Shown one piece after another: positions 43,200-53,979 of a stretch of 64,000 bases of DNA. The DNA is taken from assembly GCA_948099385.1 (NCBI GenBank), contig CANUEZ040000024.1:26881001-26945000 (forward strand), written 5' to 3'. Under the pieces are notes generated by a model that had not been told where the DNA came from, ran no database searches, and saw only the letters and a program-made list of their open reading frames with translations. A program made the translations under genes and the position numbers. Within the stretch, counting starts at the first letter, position 1; every line of letters starts with the position of its first letter. Source of the DNA: Fasciola hepatica. Taxonomy: Eukaryota; Platyhelminthes; Trematoda; Plagiorchiida; Fasciolidae.

Positions 43200-45150
43200 T
43201 TCTCAGGTCAGATCAGATTACAGGATATGAGAGATCCGGTCTCCAGTCTTCAGAACTAGAGACAGAGGGGAACCTCCCTTATAGGACTCATCACAACAGC
43301 TCTTGGATGTGGTTTCAAGAAAGTAAATCGCACCATGTGTCAGTCAGAAAATCGTCTCGTTTTTGCTTGGGGATTGAGTTGCGCACATCTTCGACCGCAT
43401 CCACTGGGAGCGAGTTTCAAACGTTCGTGACTTTGTAACAAACGGTATATCAGCAGCAAACCAATAGATTTCAGCTTTGAGAGTGTCAGTGTATGTCCCC
43501 GCGTACGAGAAGGCCCACGTAGTTGAAAGATTGCTTGTAGTTCTGGTCCTAAATCGCCTGGGATAATGTGACGGACAAAAGCGAGGTCTCCTCTTATTCT
43601 CCGAAAGGTTTCTGTGATCAGTCCAGTTGTTTGTAGGTGACCTTCGTGGGCAGTTCCACGTGATGAGGCGAGTAGCAACTCCCTGAACTCTCTCGAGTTT
43701 GGCCAATTCAACTGGTGCACGGGTGTGGGTTCACAGCACCGTACTCCAGCTGAGGCCTAACATGTATGGTGTATGGCAGCCGAAAAGCATTATAAGAGAG
43801 TTTTCCGAAGAAGCGACGAATTGCTTCAAGGATACTTCATTCCGGGGCACATGCTCTATCTGTATGACCTCTTGTTTTAGGTTCGTCGACAATGGTGGTA
43901 GACAGTAATCCTCTGTCGTCCGGACCTTTACCACACCTGACCTATTGAGACTTTGTGTGGTTCTTCGCCACTCCGAGTCTCAGGGTTCGGTTACCGGTTA
44001 TCCCCAATAGTGCATTGGGCCCTCGTGACTATGGGGTAGATACCCCTTCCACTCCACTCATGCTCAAACACGTGATAAAAAAATATCACCCTAAGATCAC
44101 GCTCGCAGGCTGTCATTATCAACAGAATGCCAGAGAGTGTGTAGCCCAACTGTAATGGACCTGTGCGCACGTGTGCGGACTTCTCTAGGTTTATAGGAAT
44201 GGGCTATGTATTGGACCGATCCGTCAGCCTGTCGATATCATCCTGTGGTGGTTGTCTGTCCGTATCAGAACAAGGTTCGCGCCACAGCTTCAGATCGTCA
44301 GCACAGAGTAAGCACGATGAGTTCAAACTGATTGTGAGGTCATTGATATAGACCGGGAACAACAGTGGACCTAGTCCCGAACCTTGGGGAACACCACTGG
44401 AGGTCGAGTACCATGTGGATAGAGTCCTGGAAACTGCGAATAACCGCCCTCTCAGAAAGTCCTCGAACCAACGAAGCAATTAATTCATTATTCCCAACAG
44501 TTTAGGCTTCCGGAAGAGTTGGTCGTGTGGGACTCTGTCAAATGGTTTAGTGAAATCGTTGAAAGTGACATCTGTGAGATATTCTTCAGCCTTTGCTTCC
44601 GTCCAGAGTTCTGGGGCCAACAGGGGGTTGGAAATACATGAACGAGATTTGCTGTGCAGAACTTAGAAGCTTGTGATGACTAAGACGTCTTTTAACGCGC
44701 TGGGCTAAAGGCTGAACCGCATTACCTTGCGGACGACGTCGGTGGGTCTTACTGGACGATAACTGATAGTTGCCCTTTTGTCTCCATCCTTGAGCATAAG
44801 TACAACAATTACTTGTTTTCAATCATCCTGGAGTTTTTTAACTGCCAGTGAAGTGTTGAACAACTTGGTGGTTGAGCGTGCGACAATCACGGCGTGCCCC
44901 CGTAGTACCAGTGGGTGGATTCCATCAGGTCCGGGTGATCTATATGGTTTGAGAGATCTTGGATGTGTCATAACTTCGTCCACTTCGATATCACGGAACG
45001 CCATTAGAGGCTGGGACACCAACGAGAGAGGTGAACAAGGGTTTCCCGGAGCATTTGTCTTTGGTTCATCAGAGTCAGCAGCTCTCCCATCTACCACAAG
45101 TGCAGCTATACCAGGCGTTTCTCCCTCGTCTTTTCAGGTGGGGTAACAGT
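43200..45150 (-). pseudogene. CR1-like reverse transcriptase fragment
   Basis: On the minus strand: LKPYRSPGPDGIHPLVLRG (about 44940), WFEDFLRGRLFAVS, SSGVPQGSGLGPLLFPVYINDL and LLCADDLKLWR near 44300, where the first catalytic-box residue is Cys but both Asp remain. It ends with NWPNSREFRELLLASSRGTA and RRIRGDLAFVRHII with RTRGHTLTL (43720-43340). The 3' end is near 43203 with TCCTGTAATCTGATCTGACC, similar to the TCCTGT-plus-pentamer termini of the other CR1 copies. Frame changes and stops are numerous. Confidence 0.8.
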
Positions 45151-45328
45151 CGTGTAAGCGCATGAACACATTCGGCTGCTAAACTCCGAATCTGCACCGT
45201 TTCGCCAACTTCATGGACGAACATTGTGTTCGTAGTTGTTTGCATGCATCGCAACCCGTTGCCATCGCTCGATATTATCTTCAAGCTCGGTTTTTTCTAC
45301 GGACTAGACATCGAAGATCTTTGTCAAA

Positions 45329-45330
<2 letters not shown>

Positions 45331-45392
<62 letters not shown>
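45331..45392. repeat. (AT)n microsatellite
   Basis: Uninterrupted run of about 60 bp directly followed by the hammerhead-like repeat. Confidence 0.95.
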
Positions 45393-45395
<3 letters not shown>

Positions 45396-45625
45396 AGTAG
45401 TGATTCCTTTTTGGACTCATCAATGAAGAGTATCCCATCACACTCCTGACGCCTAAAATTACATCCTAGTCGCGATATATGAACGGAGTGTACTAGTATG
45501 AGGATGATTAGGAAGAGGAGTATCAAGTACGTATACCTGATGAGTCCCAAAACCGCTAAACCGGTCATGTGCTTCCTGGAAAATTTTGCCCACCCATTTA
45601 TATGCTACTTACTATCATTAAATCA
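45391..45625 (+). repeat. Short interspersed or satellite-like repeat, copy 2
   Basis: Block Y comes first: ATCACAGTAGTGAT, CAATGAAGAGTATCC and CACTCCTGACGC (45391-45475). Then a link with CTAGTCGCGATATATGAAC, then the hammerhead-like segment, then block X: AACCGGTCATGTGCTTCC, AAATTTTGCCCAC and CTACTTACTATCA (45559-45618). The block order is permuted relative to 9821-10055, as expected if units once stood in tandem. Confidence 0.65.
45511..45576 (+). ncRNA. Degenerate hammerhead-ribozyme-like motif
   Basis: CTGATGA at 45537-45543 is followed by GTCCC, then TAAA (45557-45560) where GAAA is expected, then CCGGTC with GTC as the candidate cleavage triplet (45564-45566). Stem I can form between GTATAC (45531-45536) and ATGTGC (45567-45572), five of six pairs including G-U pairs, with an outer helix GGAA (45511-45514) with TTCC (45573-45576). 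In the other genomic copy the GAAA box is intact and the first stem I base is G, restoring the sixth pair. Stem II is not convincing in this copy. Stem III would be minimal (CC/GG). Hammerheads are known in schistosome short repeats and Penelope-like elements. Activity is not implied. Confidence 0.5.
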
Positions 45626-46366
45626 AAAGAGATGCCAGCGCAAGAATAACAGTAAGAATGAAAGAAATAAAAGAACATTGAACCAGAGTTAACCCTTTCT
45701 AGAAAGACCGATATTTGTCGCTGTACATTTTTTACTGGTTTTTACGCGTGGGAAAGGAGAGAAGACTAATTTGTTGGAGGAAAAACTGTTATGTACGGTG
45801 TAAGTGTGCATTCGTGAGTGTGAGAAAGTGCGCTTAGTCTTCAGTATTTTGAGTAGGTTGCGTTAATGGTCGCCTGATACATAGGACTCGTTTTACTCGA
45901 GGGGTACCTTTAGCATTCTGTACAATCATGCGCCTCCTACAAAGCAGCATCCGTAATCCACAAACGGCCTGCTGGCCACTTGCGTGGTTCGTTCGTTTTC
46001 TCTGGAAAACCTTATTGTGTTAAATTAGCACGACAAGAGTCTATCGCTTTATCTCGGGGTAGGCCACATTGGCCACGTAATAGTGCCGTCTACATATTTA
46101 AGTGGCGTTGCAGAATGGAAAACGCTGGCCATGCGAAAAGCGCACCACACCCTTGATCATTACCGCTATGTGATGGACCGAATACTTCCTTATTCACGGT
46201 TATCTGCAAAAATAACTTTTTGTCTACATGCGACCTGAAGACTTGCACGGTAGGACACAGCTCTGCTTCTCAGGGTTGAAGACTCGAAATTTCCACTTCG
46301 TCCCACTTATGAGCACCAAACCATTTTGCACGCCTAATTATCTTTGGCTGATACTAAGGCGTGGAT
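45626..46366. other. No recognisable feature
   Basis: About 740 bp with only short open frames and no repeat signal seen. Confidence 0.4.
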
Positions 46367-49020
46367 TCATTGCTTAGTTGGGCTTTTTATACCTTTTTTC
46401 CACGTCATGGACTGACCATCCTTACTCATCTTCCAACCGGTATCCGCCTCAGCAAACATAGCACGCCATGGGATCCTGTCAGGGGACATGCGTAAAACGT
46501 GTACCAACCATCTTGGCCTGGTGAGCTTAGGTGTTTCACCTGATGATTTGATCCTTGAACCTGAGACTTCCCGCCGAAGCTCAGCATTGCTCACACGGTG
46601 ATCCAACCAGATCCAAGCGATACTACGAAGACATCGGTGTTCAAATACCGACAATCTTCGTATGTCTTCCACCCGCAGTGGCCATGTCTCCGAACCATAC
46701 AAAAGTACGAGCCTGACTGCTGCAGCATACACTCGACCCTTGATAGGTAAACGGATGTCATGTCGACGCCACAGATGACTCAGGTTGGTAAATGCCAAGC
46801 GAGCCTTCTGTATACGCAGACACACTTCATCCGATATCTGACCTCCGGATGAGATGCAGCTCCCCCGATAACAACTTGTCTGCCACGTTTATAGTCTCCC
46901 CAGACACTGAAAGGTTTGGCGTTGGACCGACCTAGTCCTGAAAGAGTATCTTGCACTTTGAAGGTGCAAAACGCATACCAACCATTGCTACGTAATCCGT
47001 CAAGCTGTCTAGAAAGCCTGCAACTTACCTGAATCTTCACTTACGAGAACTATATCGTCCGCATACTCAAGGTCTGATACCTTCTCACCCGGGAAAATTT
47101 CAATGCCGCTATCCTCATCTGACAAAAGTGCGGCCTCTGGGACCATATCCATCACAAAATTGAAGAGAAAAGGAGAGAGGGGGCAATCCTGACATACACC
47201 ACTTCTCGTGGTGAACTCGGGTGAAAGATCACCGTAGGTCCGAACTCGGCTTCGGCTAATAATGTGAAGGGATTTTACGATGGAAATGAATTTCTCAGGT
47301 ACACCTTTGAGCAAGAGGCAGCGCCAGAGAACTGTGCGGTTGACTGAGTCGAAGACTGCCTTAAGATCAAGAAAAACGGAAATAGTGGACCCACGGAAGG
47401 TGTGTCTTTGTTCTAGAATTTGTCGAAGAGTGAAGATGTGATCAATACAACCTCGACCAGGTCTAAACCCAGCATGATTCTCGCGCGAGCGCGAGATAAG
47501 CGGTGGAAACTAATACCAGTGAGCAGTTTGGGTCCGATGCTAACCAAACTTATTCCCCTATGGTTTTCACAGGAGGACCTGTCGCCTTCATAAATCGGTA
47601 CGATCATCCATTCACACCAACTCTTTGGAACTTGGTCCTTCTCCCATATCAAACCGAAGAGTTTAGTCATCTCCAGTAAAAGTGCTGGGCCACCGTCCTT
47701 GAAAATAGATGAAGGCAGCCCATCCGGCCCGGCAGCCTAATGTCGTTTGAGATGGCCTATCTCGCGATGAGCTTCATTTCTGACGGAGGACTGGTATCTA
47801 CAACAAGAGGTGTACCCATTGCCCTAGTGATCAAACCTGGAGAGGATAAAGGCCTATTAAACTGCTTCTCGAAATGCTCCGCCCAGTGAATTAGACGGCC
47901 CTCTTGAGTTTGAATTAGTGAGCCGTTCGCCTCTTGGATCAGTTCGCTAACGCCTGGTTTAAGTGGACCGGTTTGTCTAATCAGACGGAAGAGGTTGCGG
48001 CTGTTGCCAATCGCCGCAGCTTTTTCATCTCCCTACACTTCGCAATCCACCACTGCTCACGGTCATTTCTCAGGCCCCGAATCAGTTGGCGTTTAAGGCA
48101 TCTCCGTACCTCATCGTATCTGGAATCCGGAGGAATCGTTCTGCGCACTTCTAACAGTGCAACTGAGGATGCAGATATCCATCGTTTCTGTGTGTGTCTA
48201 TTTGTTGGACCTTGGGTATCATCCGCAGCCGCGCGTAGAGCACATGCACTGACGATGTCACCTCGACTGGTGGTAAAAGGTTTGCGATCTAAACGCCAAG
48301 CTCAGTGATCAGAACATCATGGAAACCAACAACCTGAGCTAAAACCAACACAAATATTTAAAACTATTGAGAACTTGTTTGATCTCTGTCCATCGTTGTT
48401 CTGGATCCTGGGTATTTGGGTTCATCGATAACCCGGTGGATAACTCTGCTCGGAAAGCAGATCGTTGGTTATCGTCCAGTAGCAGCTGCAGGGGACGGTT
48501 CGTCTTGGCGTTATTTAGGCCACCAACGAGGCACAAGCTGAAGCGCGCTCGGACAGGAGCGTGATCAGTGTCTACAGACGTGGACCAAAATGGTCTACAG
48601 TCTTGAGTTGATTCGCGCCAGTGGTAACGGATAGCAATATGGTCGATCTGAGTCCAAGGCTGTGAAGGTGCACGAGGACGCCAGGTTAGCCAGTGTCGCT
48701 TTTTGTGCGAGGAATTTGTACTTGTTAGGCATAGTCCATAGTCGGAACAAAGTTGAGTGAGTCGAACACCGTTATCAGCTCGATCGGCTGGAACGCAATA
48801 TCGGCCTCCCATTTCCCTCTCCGTCTCATCTAGGCTTCCGACTTGAGCATTGAAATCACTAGCAACAACCATGATATCTGTAGAACGCACGCTGCGGAGC
48901 AGTTGAGACAAATCCTGGTAGAATCCGTCTTTAGCCTCAGGAGAGCTGAAGTCAGTTGGGGCATACACAGAAACGACAAACTCTTTGGATCATGGAGGCA
49001 CACACACCATCACTTTACGC
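46367..49020 (-). pseudogene. RTE-like element (B-related) endonuclease-RT, truncated copy
   Basis: Minus strand from about 49020: endonuclease VYAPTDFSSPEAKDG (first codon outside the longest frame), MVVASDFNAQVG (Gly to Ser before D-F-N), DRADNGVRLTQL, WTQIDHIAI and DTDHAPVRARF (48968-48339). After a linker with stops comes RT: LIWEKDQVPKSW, ENHRGISLVSIGPKLL, a shift near 47480, AAL..EDSGIEI and LEYADDIVLVSED with catalytic YADD intact (about 47030-47314), another shift near 46860, then LLYGSETWPLRVEDIRRL and WLVHVLRMSPD to 46367. It is the best-preserved copy of this family for the active site. Both ends are truncated and no duplication was found. Confidence 0.87.
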
Positions 49021-50089
49021 CAAGGTGCAGTTTCGTCGTGATGGAATATAGTCAGAACGTTTACCTAGATTGCGTGAATCACATAATTGCGTTTGTCACA
49101 GCAAAGTTTCGAAAGACCAGAAGCCAATGGGTTTACTGTTTGGGTGTGTCTAAGAGTTCAAGTGTGTTGCATTTGTCTGGACGAATGTAATATTCCACGA
49201 ATCTGTCAGATGAGTAAGTTAACGTATAAGTTTGCAAAGTACTAAGCTCAATATGAGCAATAAACTGGAGTCAGAATAATATGCTTCACTCACATAATAA
49301 TCAAGTCTGGAACGAAGAATAAAATGACAACGTATAATGTGTACTAAAGTGAGTCTGCGTAAAGGCTACAACGTTATGACAGTTATACTAAGTTTCATAA
49401 GCCACCTATGGCACGGTTTGTGAAAACGCCTTCATCTATTTAACTAATAATCAAGGAAATGTGAAACTAAGAGAATGATAATGACGTCATTAAATTCATC
49501 ATTGCAGTCACTTACTTCATCTTGTTGAGTTAACCGATGAATCTTAAGCGTGTTATCTCGGCTGAATCAAGTGTTATATCTTTCGGAAAGTAGTGAACAG
49601 ACCCATGGTTTAGATCAAAACACGTAGTGAGTTGAAATTCCCGACCAAGTAACTTTTCATCCATTTCAGACATGATCAACCTGGAGTCTCAGCTGTCCAT
49701 TGCATCGGTCCTGATGGCCTGTGCCTGGTTTCCTCTGGGAATGATAATGAGCTAGTTTGCGGTATTTTGAGCAGTATTTACTACCATGCACAAAAAATCG
49801 AAAATCAGTGCAATTCGCCAGTAGTGGTAGTGGAAGAAATATCCTCGTAAGTTTGTGAATCTTTTTTTCTACCATTTTTCAGTTCCATCGTATTGTGCCA
49901 ATCAGAAGACATTTTGACAACAGTAAAACGATCCATGATATAAATCAGTGGCGTCATACCCTGTTATTCTTCTGCTTTACTTGTAACGGCAAATACATTA
50001 TGTGCGCGAATTCATGTTACATAAATACCCACAGGATTGAATACATTGTTTCTGCGCATCTTTTCAGCTGACTTCTCTGATGGAGGCCA
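49021..50089. other. No recognisable feature
   Basis: About 1.07 kb, AT-rich, with no coding or repeat signal that I can support. Confidence 0.4.
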
Positions 50090-50620
50090 CTTATTTCTTT
50101 TTGTTGTGGGACTATTCATAGTTAAGGTGGCGACACAAATGAGAAACTTGACACAATTACAAGGACGGTTCTGCTGTGCCACAGTGCACAATGTTTTGCT
50201 CCATGGTTGCGAATCCTGGCTGGTCCAAGCGGTGACGTTCAGCGACTTTTCCACATTTGATCACCGATGCTTCCACTGCATTGTTCGCGTTTAATGGGAA
50301 CATCGTGTGAGCAACGACGGGGTTCATCATCGTGTGTTGAGTGTGGATAGCCGCTGCCTGAAAACAAGATCACTTTGCACTGCCTTCGGTGGCTTATTCA
50401 CGTTTTCCTCATGCCTGTCCATCACTTACCATTCCATGCGTTATTTTCGCATCCTGGACATGGCTGGAAAAAGTGGCGTGGCGCGTAGACCATAACTTGA
50501 TGTAGGTAAATGAGTTGACGTCAATATTGGCCTCGGTTCATCCTGACTCACTGGCCGAAACCCAAAAGAATGAGGACTGTCGTTGGTTGGAAACGAGCGA
50601 TATAGCTCAGATCTGAAGAT
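50090..50620 (+). pseudogene. RTE-like RT C-terminal fragment
   Basis: Reads QLQGRFCCATVHNVLLHGCESWLVQ, FDHRCFHCIVRV, a stop, WEHRVSND and HHRVLSVDSR. These match the region LKGRVYCAAVRSVLLYGCETW to SNDEVRKRVLG of element A, with many substitutions. Both ends are lost. It is an old relic. Confidence 0.75.
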
Positions 50621-53554
50621 AGTGGCGTGCTTAGAAGTCTCTCAGACCCCATGAATATCATGTAAAACTTTCAAGAAGATTTCGAAAGTGCGTGCGATAA
50701 AACGTTTAAAACGGTTCAATTTTTCACAAGCCCGATAATATTTGTGATGTTGATACCATATCTGACTCTAGTCTAGTATATATATATATCCCACATCGGA
50801 CGGGAAGCTGAGAGGTCATTCCAAGCCGTAATATTGAATAGTTGATAGTTTTGTATTGGGGCAAAATACAGAAAGAAGTTAGAAAATCAGTCGCAAAAAT
50901 ATCTGACCCCCACACATAGCCTCGTCGAATCTCCAAAGCGTATACTACGGTCACTTCTAAGATACCGTTGCATTTCTTCTGGGTCGCAGAGTTTACCTGT
51001 GCCATTCTCAATAATCTGAAATACTGTACAACATAGCATTTACCACTACGAGATGCACCCTCAGTACTAAGACATCGGTTATAACGATGGCGCACTCAGC
51101 ATGAGGCAGCCCTTATTACTACCGGGGACTTGTACTACGCAAGTTCGAGAACGAAGTGTTAGTTCAAAATAAAACCACATGATTGATGTTCCTTTCGTAA
51201 TTCCCTCGAAGAACTCTGAGCTGATTACTGTCTCGGTTTTTATGTCCCCTTAGAAAAGATCAATTTCTAGATGATGATATCAGCATAAGGCGGAAAAATC
51301 GAGTGAAATCTCACGACAATATCTGAAGGGGAAGTACAAAACAACTGAAAAACGAACGGGACTCAGAAAATTTCCACATTATGACAAGTGCAGGTTAATT
51401 TGTCTAGCCTGCAATTGAGTTGAAAGCTGCACCCGCTGTAATGATATAGATTGTGGAATTACAAAACATGTTGACCACGCCGGTGATTGTATACAAGGAA
51501 ATGGAAAGTTGGCTCTGTTTCCGCCGCCTGCAGAAAATGGATTCCTTTGGGCTGTTACCAGATAGACAACTGGTTTTTCTGCGTAATGTGATTCATCATA
51601 CAGCGTGAACGTGAAAGTCATGGGAGCACTGTAAAACTGTTTCATCATTGTGACGTCCATATAGTAACTAAGCTGTTTCTTTTTCAACGGAATGCCTTCG
51701 TTGTACCTGGGCCTATACGCGGCAGACATCCATCATTGTAGTCGATCGCGGTGCTGGAAATGCCCTGTTAAAATTTGAAGTCAGCGTCGGGAAGGCGCTG
51801 GATAATGTGGTGTAAAATTCCAATAAACCGCTGAAAGCCAGCCCGGTGGTTAGTTGTTCGGCTTACAGTTTTTCACTCCGGGTTCCACTTCCTGTGGGCT
51901 CGGTGAATGTGCACTGCCGATAATTAACAAGAATGAAACCTTCAAAGGTGAGTTGAACTTTCACGCTCCATTGTGAATCATATCATGCAGAGAGGAAATT
52001 TATTTTAATGTACTGGGTGTCTGGGGCCACCACTGGCATGATTTGTGTAAAGGTGATAAGTGGTTCAATCAAACAATCAGTGACCGACACGTGGTTGTTT
52101 GGGATGTTTTATCGACCTATCAGGCGAGTAAATTCGCAACGTTGCGCGGTGTGCAAAATTCCGATGCACGCATCCATGCAACTTCACCTCCGACTGAAAG
52201 CAACCAGCCGGATGCAGTCTCTGACAACTCACGTTTTTGTGAGAACGGAGAGAAGACATAAGTCGCGAGTCTCATGAATTGGATAAAGGGGACCCAATGT
52301 TTCAAACTCACGTTTTGCCAGAAGTTGCTTACTGTGCCGTGGCACCAAGATCACGGGATTAGCTAGCAGTCCGGATCTCACTCCAGTCGAGGGATTCGAA
52401 CTCGTCGAAGAAATACCATTGGTTTGTGTATTGAGGAGTGGTACAAACGATATGAAGACGTATTCACTGTGGAGTTATCACCTCATGACGATGAAACTAT
52501 GGTTCAGTTGTTGCTGCGGAGATTAGGACCTGCTGGGTAATCCCTACATGCCAGCTCAACCGAGAAGCCTGACATTCCTTGACATTGTGCAAACATTAAA
52601 AAGAACGGTCACACTTCAACTGACTCACAGGCATTACAACTAATGGTTCTCTACAAATATCATATAAAACGATAAATATGCAGTCGTGTTCCACGAAACG
52701 GTGGCTGTTAGAGAGTCGGAAATTTCCCTGAACACACGTCATCAGCGAGGCTGCAGTCCGCATTCCTTCAACCCCACGGACAGGGTGCTTTGTAAGCACT
52801 GACAAGTGACAAGGCCACATGTCCTTCATAGTAGTGCGGTCGTGACGCGTGTGCCTATGAACAAGTAAGTCTATCACACGTCACTGTTCACATCGACCAC
52901 TGATGGGCAGCCTACTGCCTGCCCTCCACACCAACCCGCTAACCAGTCAGACTTCTGATGTGCTGTAATCCGACTTAACAAATCACATCTGCGTACCACC
53001 CTGGGCATTCAATAACAACGCCATGTGTCCGTGCATTCCTTGCTTCATGCTACATAAAGTGTCCATTTTTGCTTACAACTGAACACAGTTTCCGCGTTTG
53101 TTCGTGATTCCTGTTCCGTTGGGATTGGACGATTGAGGAATTATTGACCAGGGATATTCCAGAGGTTTCCTCACGGACACAACAGTAACTAATAGACGTT
53201 ACTGTTTTCTTTACAGCCTATTAGATAGGAGGACCTGATTCGTGTCTGACCGTTAGGATTCTCTTGTTATTCTCACCATGGCAACCGCGGTTGTTTAACA
53301 AACAGCTGAGCCTAAGCTCTAGGAGCGTAAATGTACTCTTATTTCCCTATTGGTTAATCAGTTCCTTAGCAAACAAAACTTAAAATTAGATAGTTAAATA
53401 CATCAAGTAACCAATTAGGGGTCACTTGTTCACAGTTAACATGTGTTGTTATTAACGGTACGTGATTATATATGATTGTGTAATTAAACAGATACTATTG
53501 CATGGAAGGGTCTAACTACTGCATTATTGACATACTTGATTTACTTAGAATGAA
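50621..53554. other. Mostly featureless interval
   Basis: About 2.9 kb without a clear element. It contains a short TA run near 50779 and one unassigned minus-strand frame (51379-51729), listed separately. Otherwise nothing I can support. Confidence 0.4.
51379..51729 (-). CDS. Unassigned 116-codon open frame
   Basis: Begins MSAAYRPRYNEGIPLKK and has an unbiased composition with several aromatic residues (FYSAPMTFTFTLYDESHYAE, AGGGNRANFPFPCIQSPAW). I do not recognise the sequence. It lies in the longest stretch without transposon signals, and AG dinucleotides after short pyrimidine-containing stretches occur just upstream on the minus strand (near 51758 and 51768), so a host exon is possible. 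A chance frame is at least as likely. Confidence 0.2.
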   Translation of the reverse strand: MSAAYRPRYNEGIPLKKKQLSYYMDVTMMKQFYSAPMTFTFTLYDESHYAEKPVVYLVTAQRNPFSAGGGNRANFPFPCIQSPAWSTCFVIPQSISLQRVQLSTQLQARQINLHLS

Positions 53555-53559
53555 AGGGG
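53555..53559. repeat. Left target-site duplication of intact BEL/Pao element
   Basis: AGGGG, repeated at 60258-60262. Confidence 0.9.
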
Positions 53560-53937
53560 TGTAACAGCCGGTCGTGAAAAATCCCCCTTTTTTCCCTCGC
53601 GATTCAGTGTTTTTCCCAACATCACTCATTTCCATACACTATTGACTTGTCTTTACGAACTGGTTGTTTTTCTGGACCAATTGTTGTTTGTTCGCGCCCG
53701 GAGCGCTACTTTGGCACATCCTTGTTCAGGACCTGCGTGACGCACGTGCTGTCTGCTCACACGCTGCTATTCGGTTTCTCGTTGTTGAGTCCTTGTGATC
53801 GTATTATTGAGGTTTGTATATTGTTTATGTCATTGTTTATTTTAATAATCTAGTATCGTAGAATATCACGGATAATCGTCTTCTGATTTCGGGATCCGTT
53901 GCGAATTCGGCTACGCATTGCTCAAACGTTCGTAACA
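53560..53937 (+). repeat. 5' LTR of intact BEL/Pao element
   Basis: 378 bp, TGTAACAG to CGTAACA. The only difference from the 3' LTR is A against G at the seventh base. Confidence 0.97.
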
Positions 53938-53955
53938 ATACTCAATAGATCTATT

Positions 53956-53972
53956 TGGAACGAGGAAAAATC
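53956..53972 (+). other. Possible primer binding site (uncertain)
   Basis: The first TGG after the 5' LTR is TGGAACGAGG at 53956, 18 bases inside the LTR end. That is farther than the usual few bases. The matching tRNA is not identified. Confidence 0.25.
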
Positions 53973-53979
53973 ACGCAAA

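Noticed and set aside
47934..48308. 124-codon plus-strand open frame
   Set aside because: It overlaps the minus-strand RTE-like coding region and has no recognisable domain. It is an antisense shadow.
52385..52425. GATTCGAACTCGTCG resembling a tRNA T-loop (minus strand)
   Set aside because: No A box, acceptor stem or anticodon arm can be placed around it.
53899..53979. Upstream ATG as the true start of BEL/Pao gag
   Set aside because: It lies inside the LTR, and the first ATG after the LTR (53980) is followed by sequence conserved in the older copy. Kept only as a finding.
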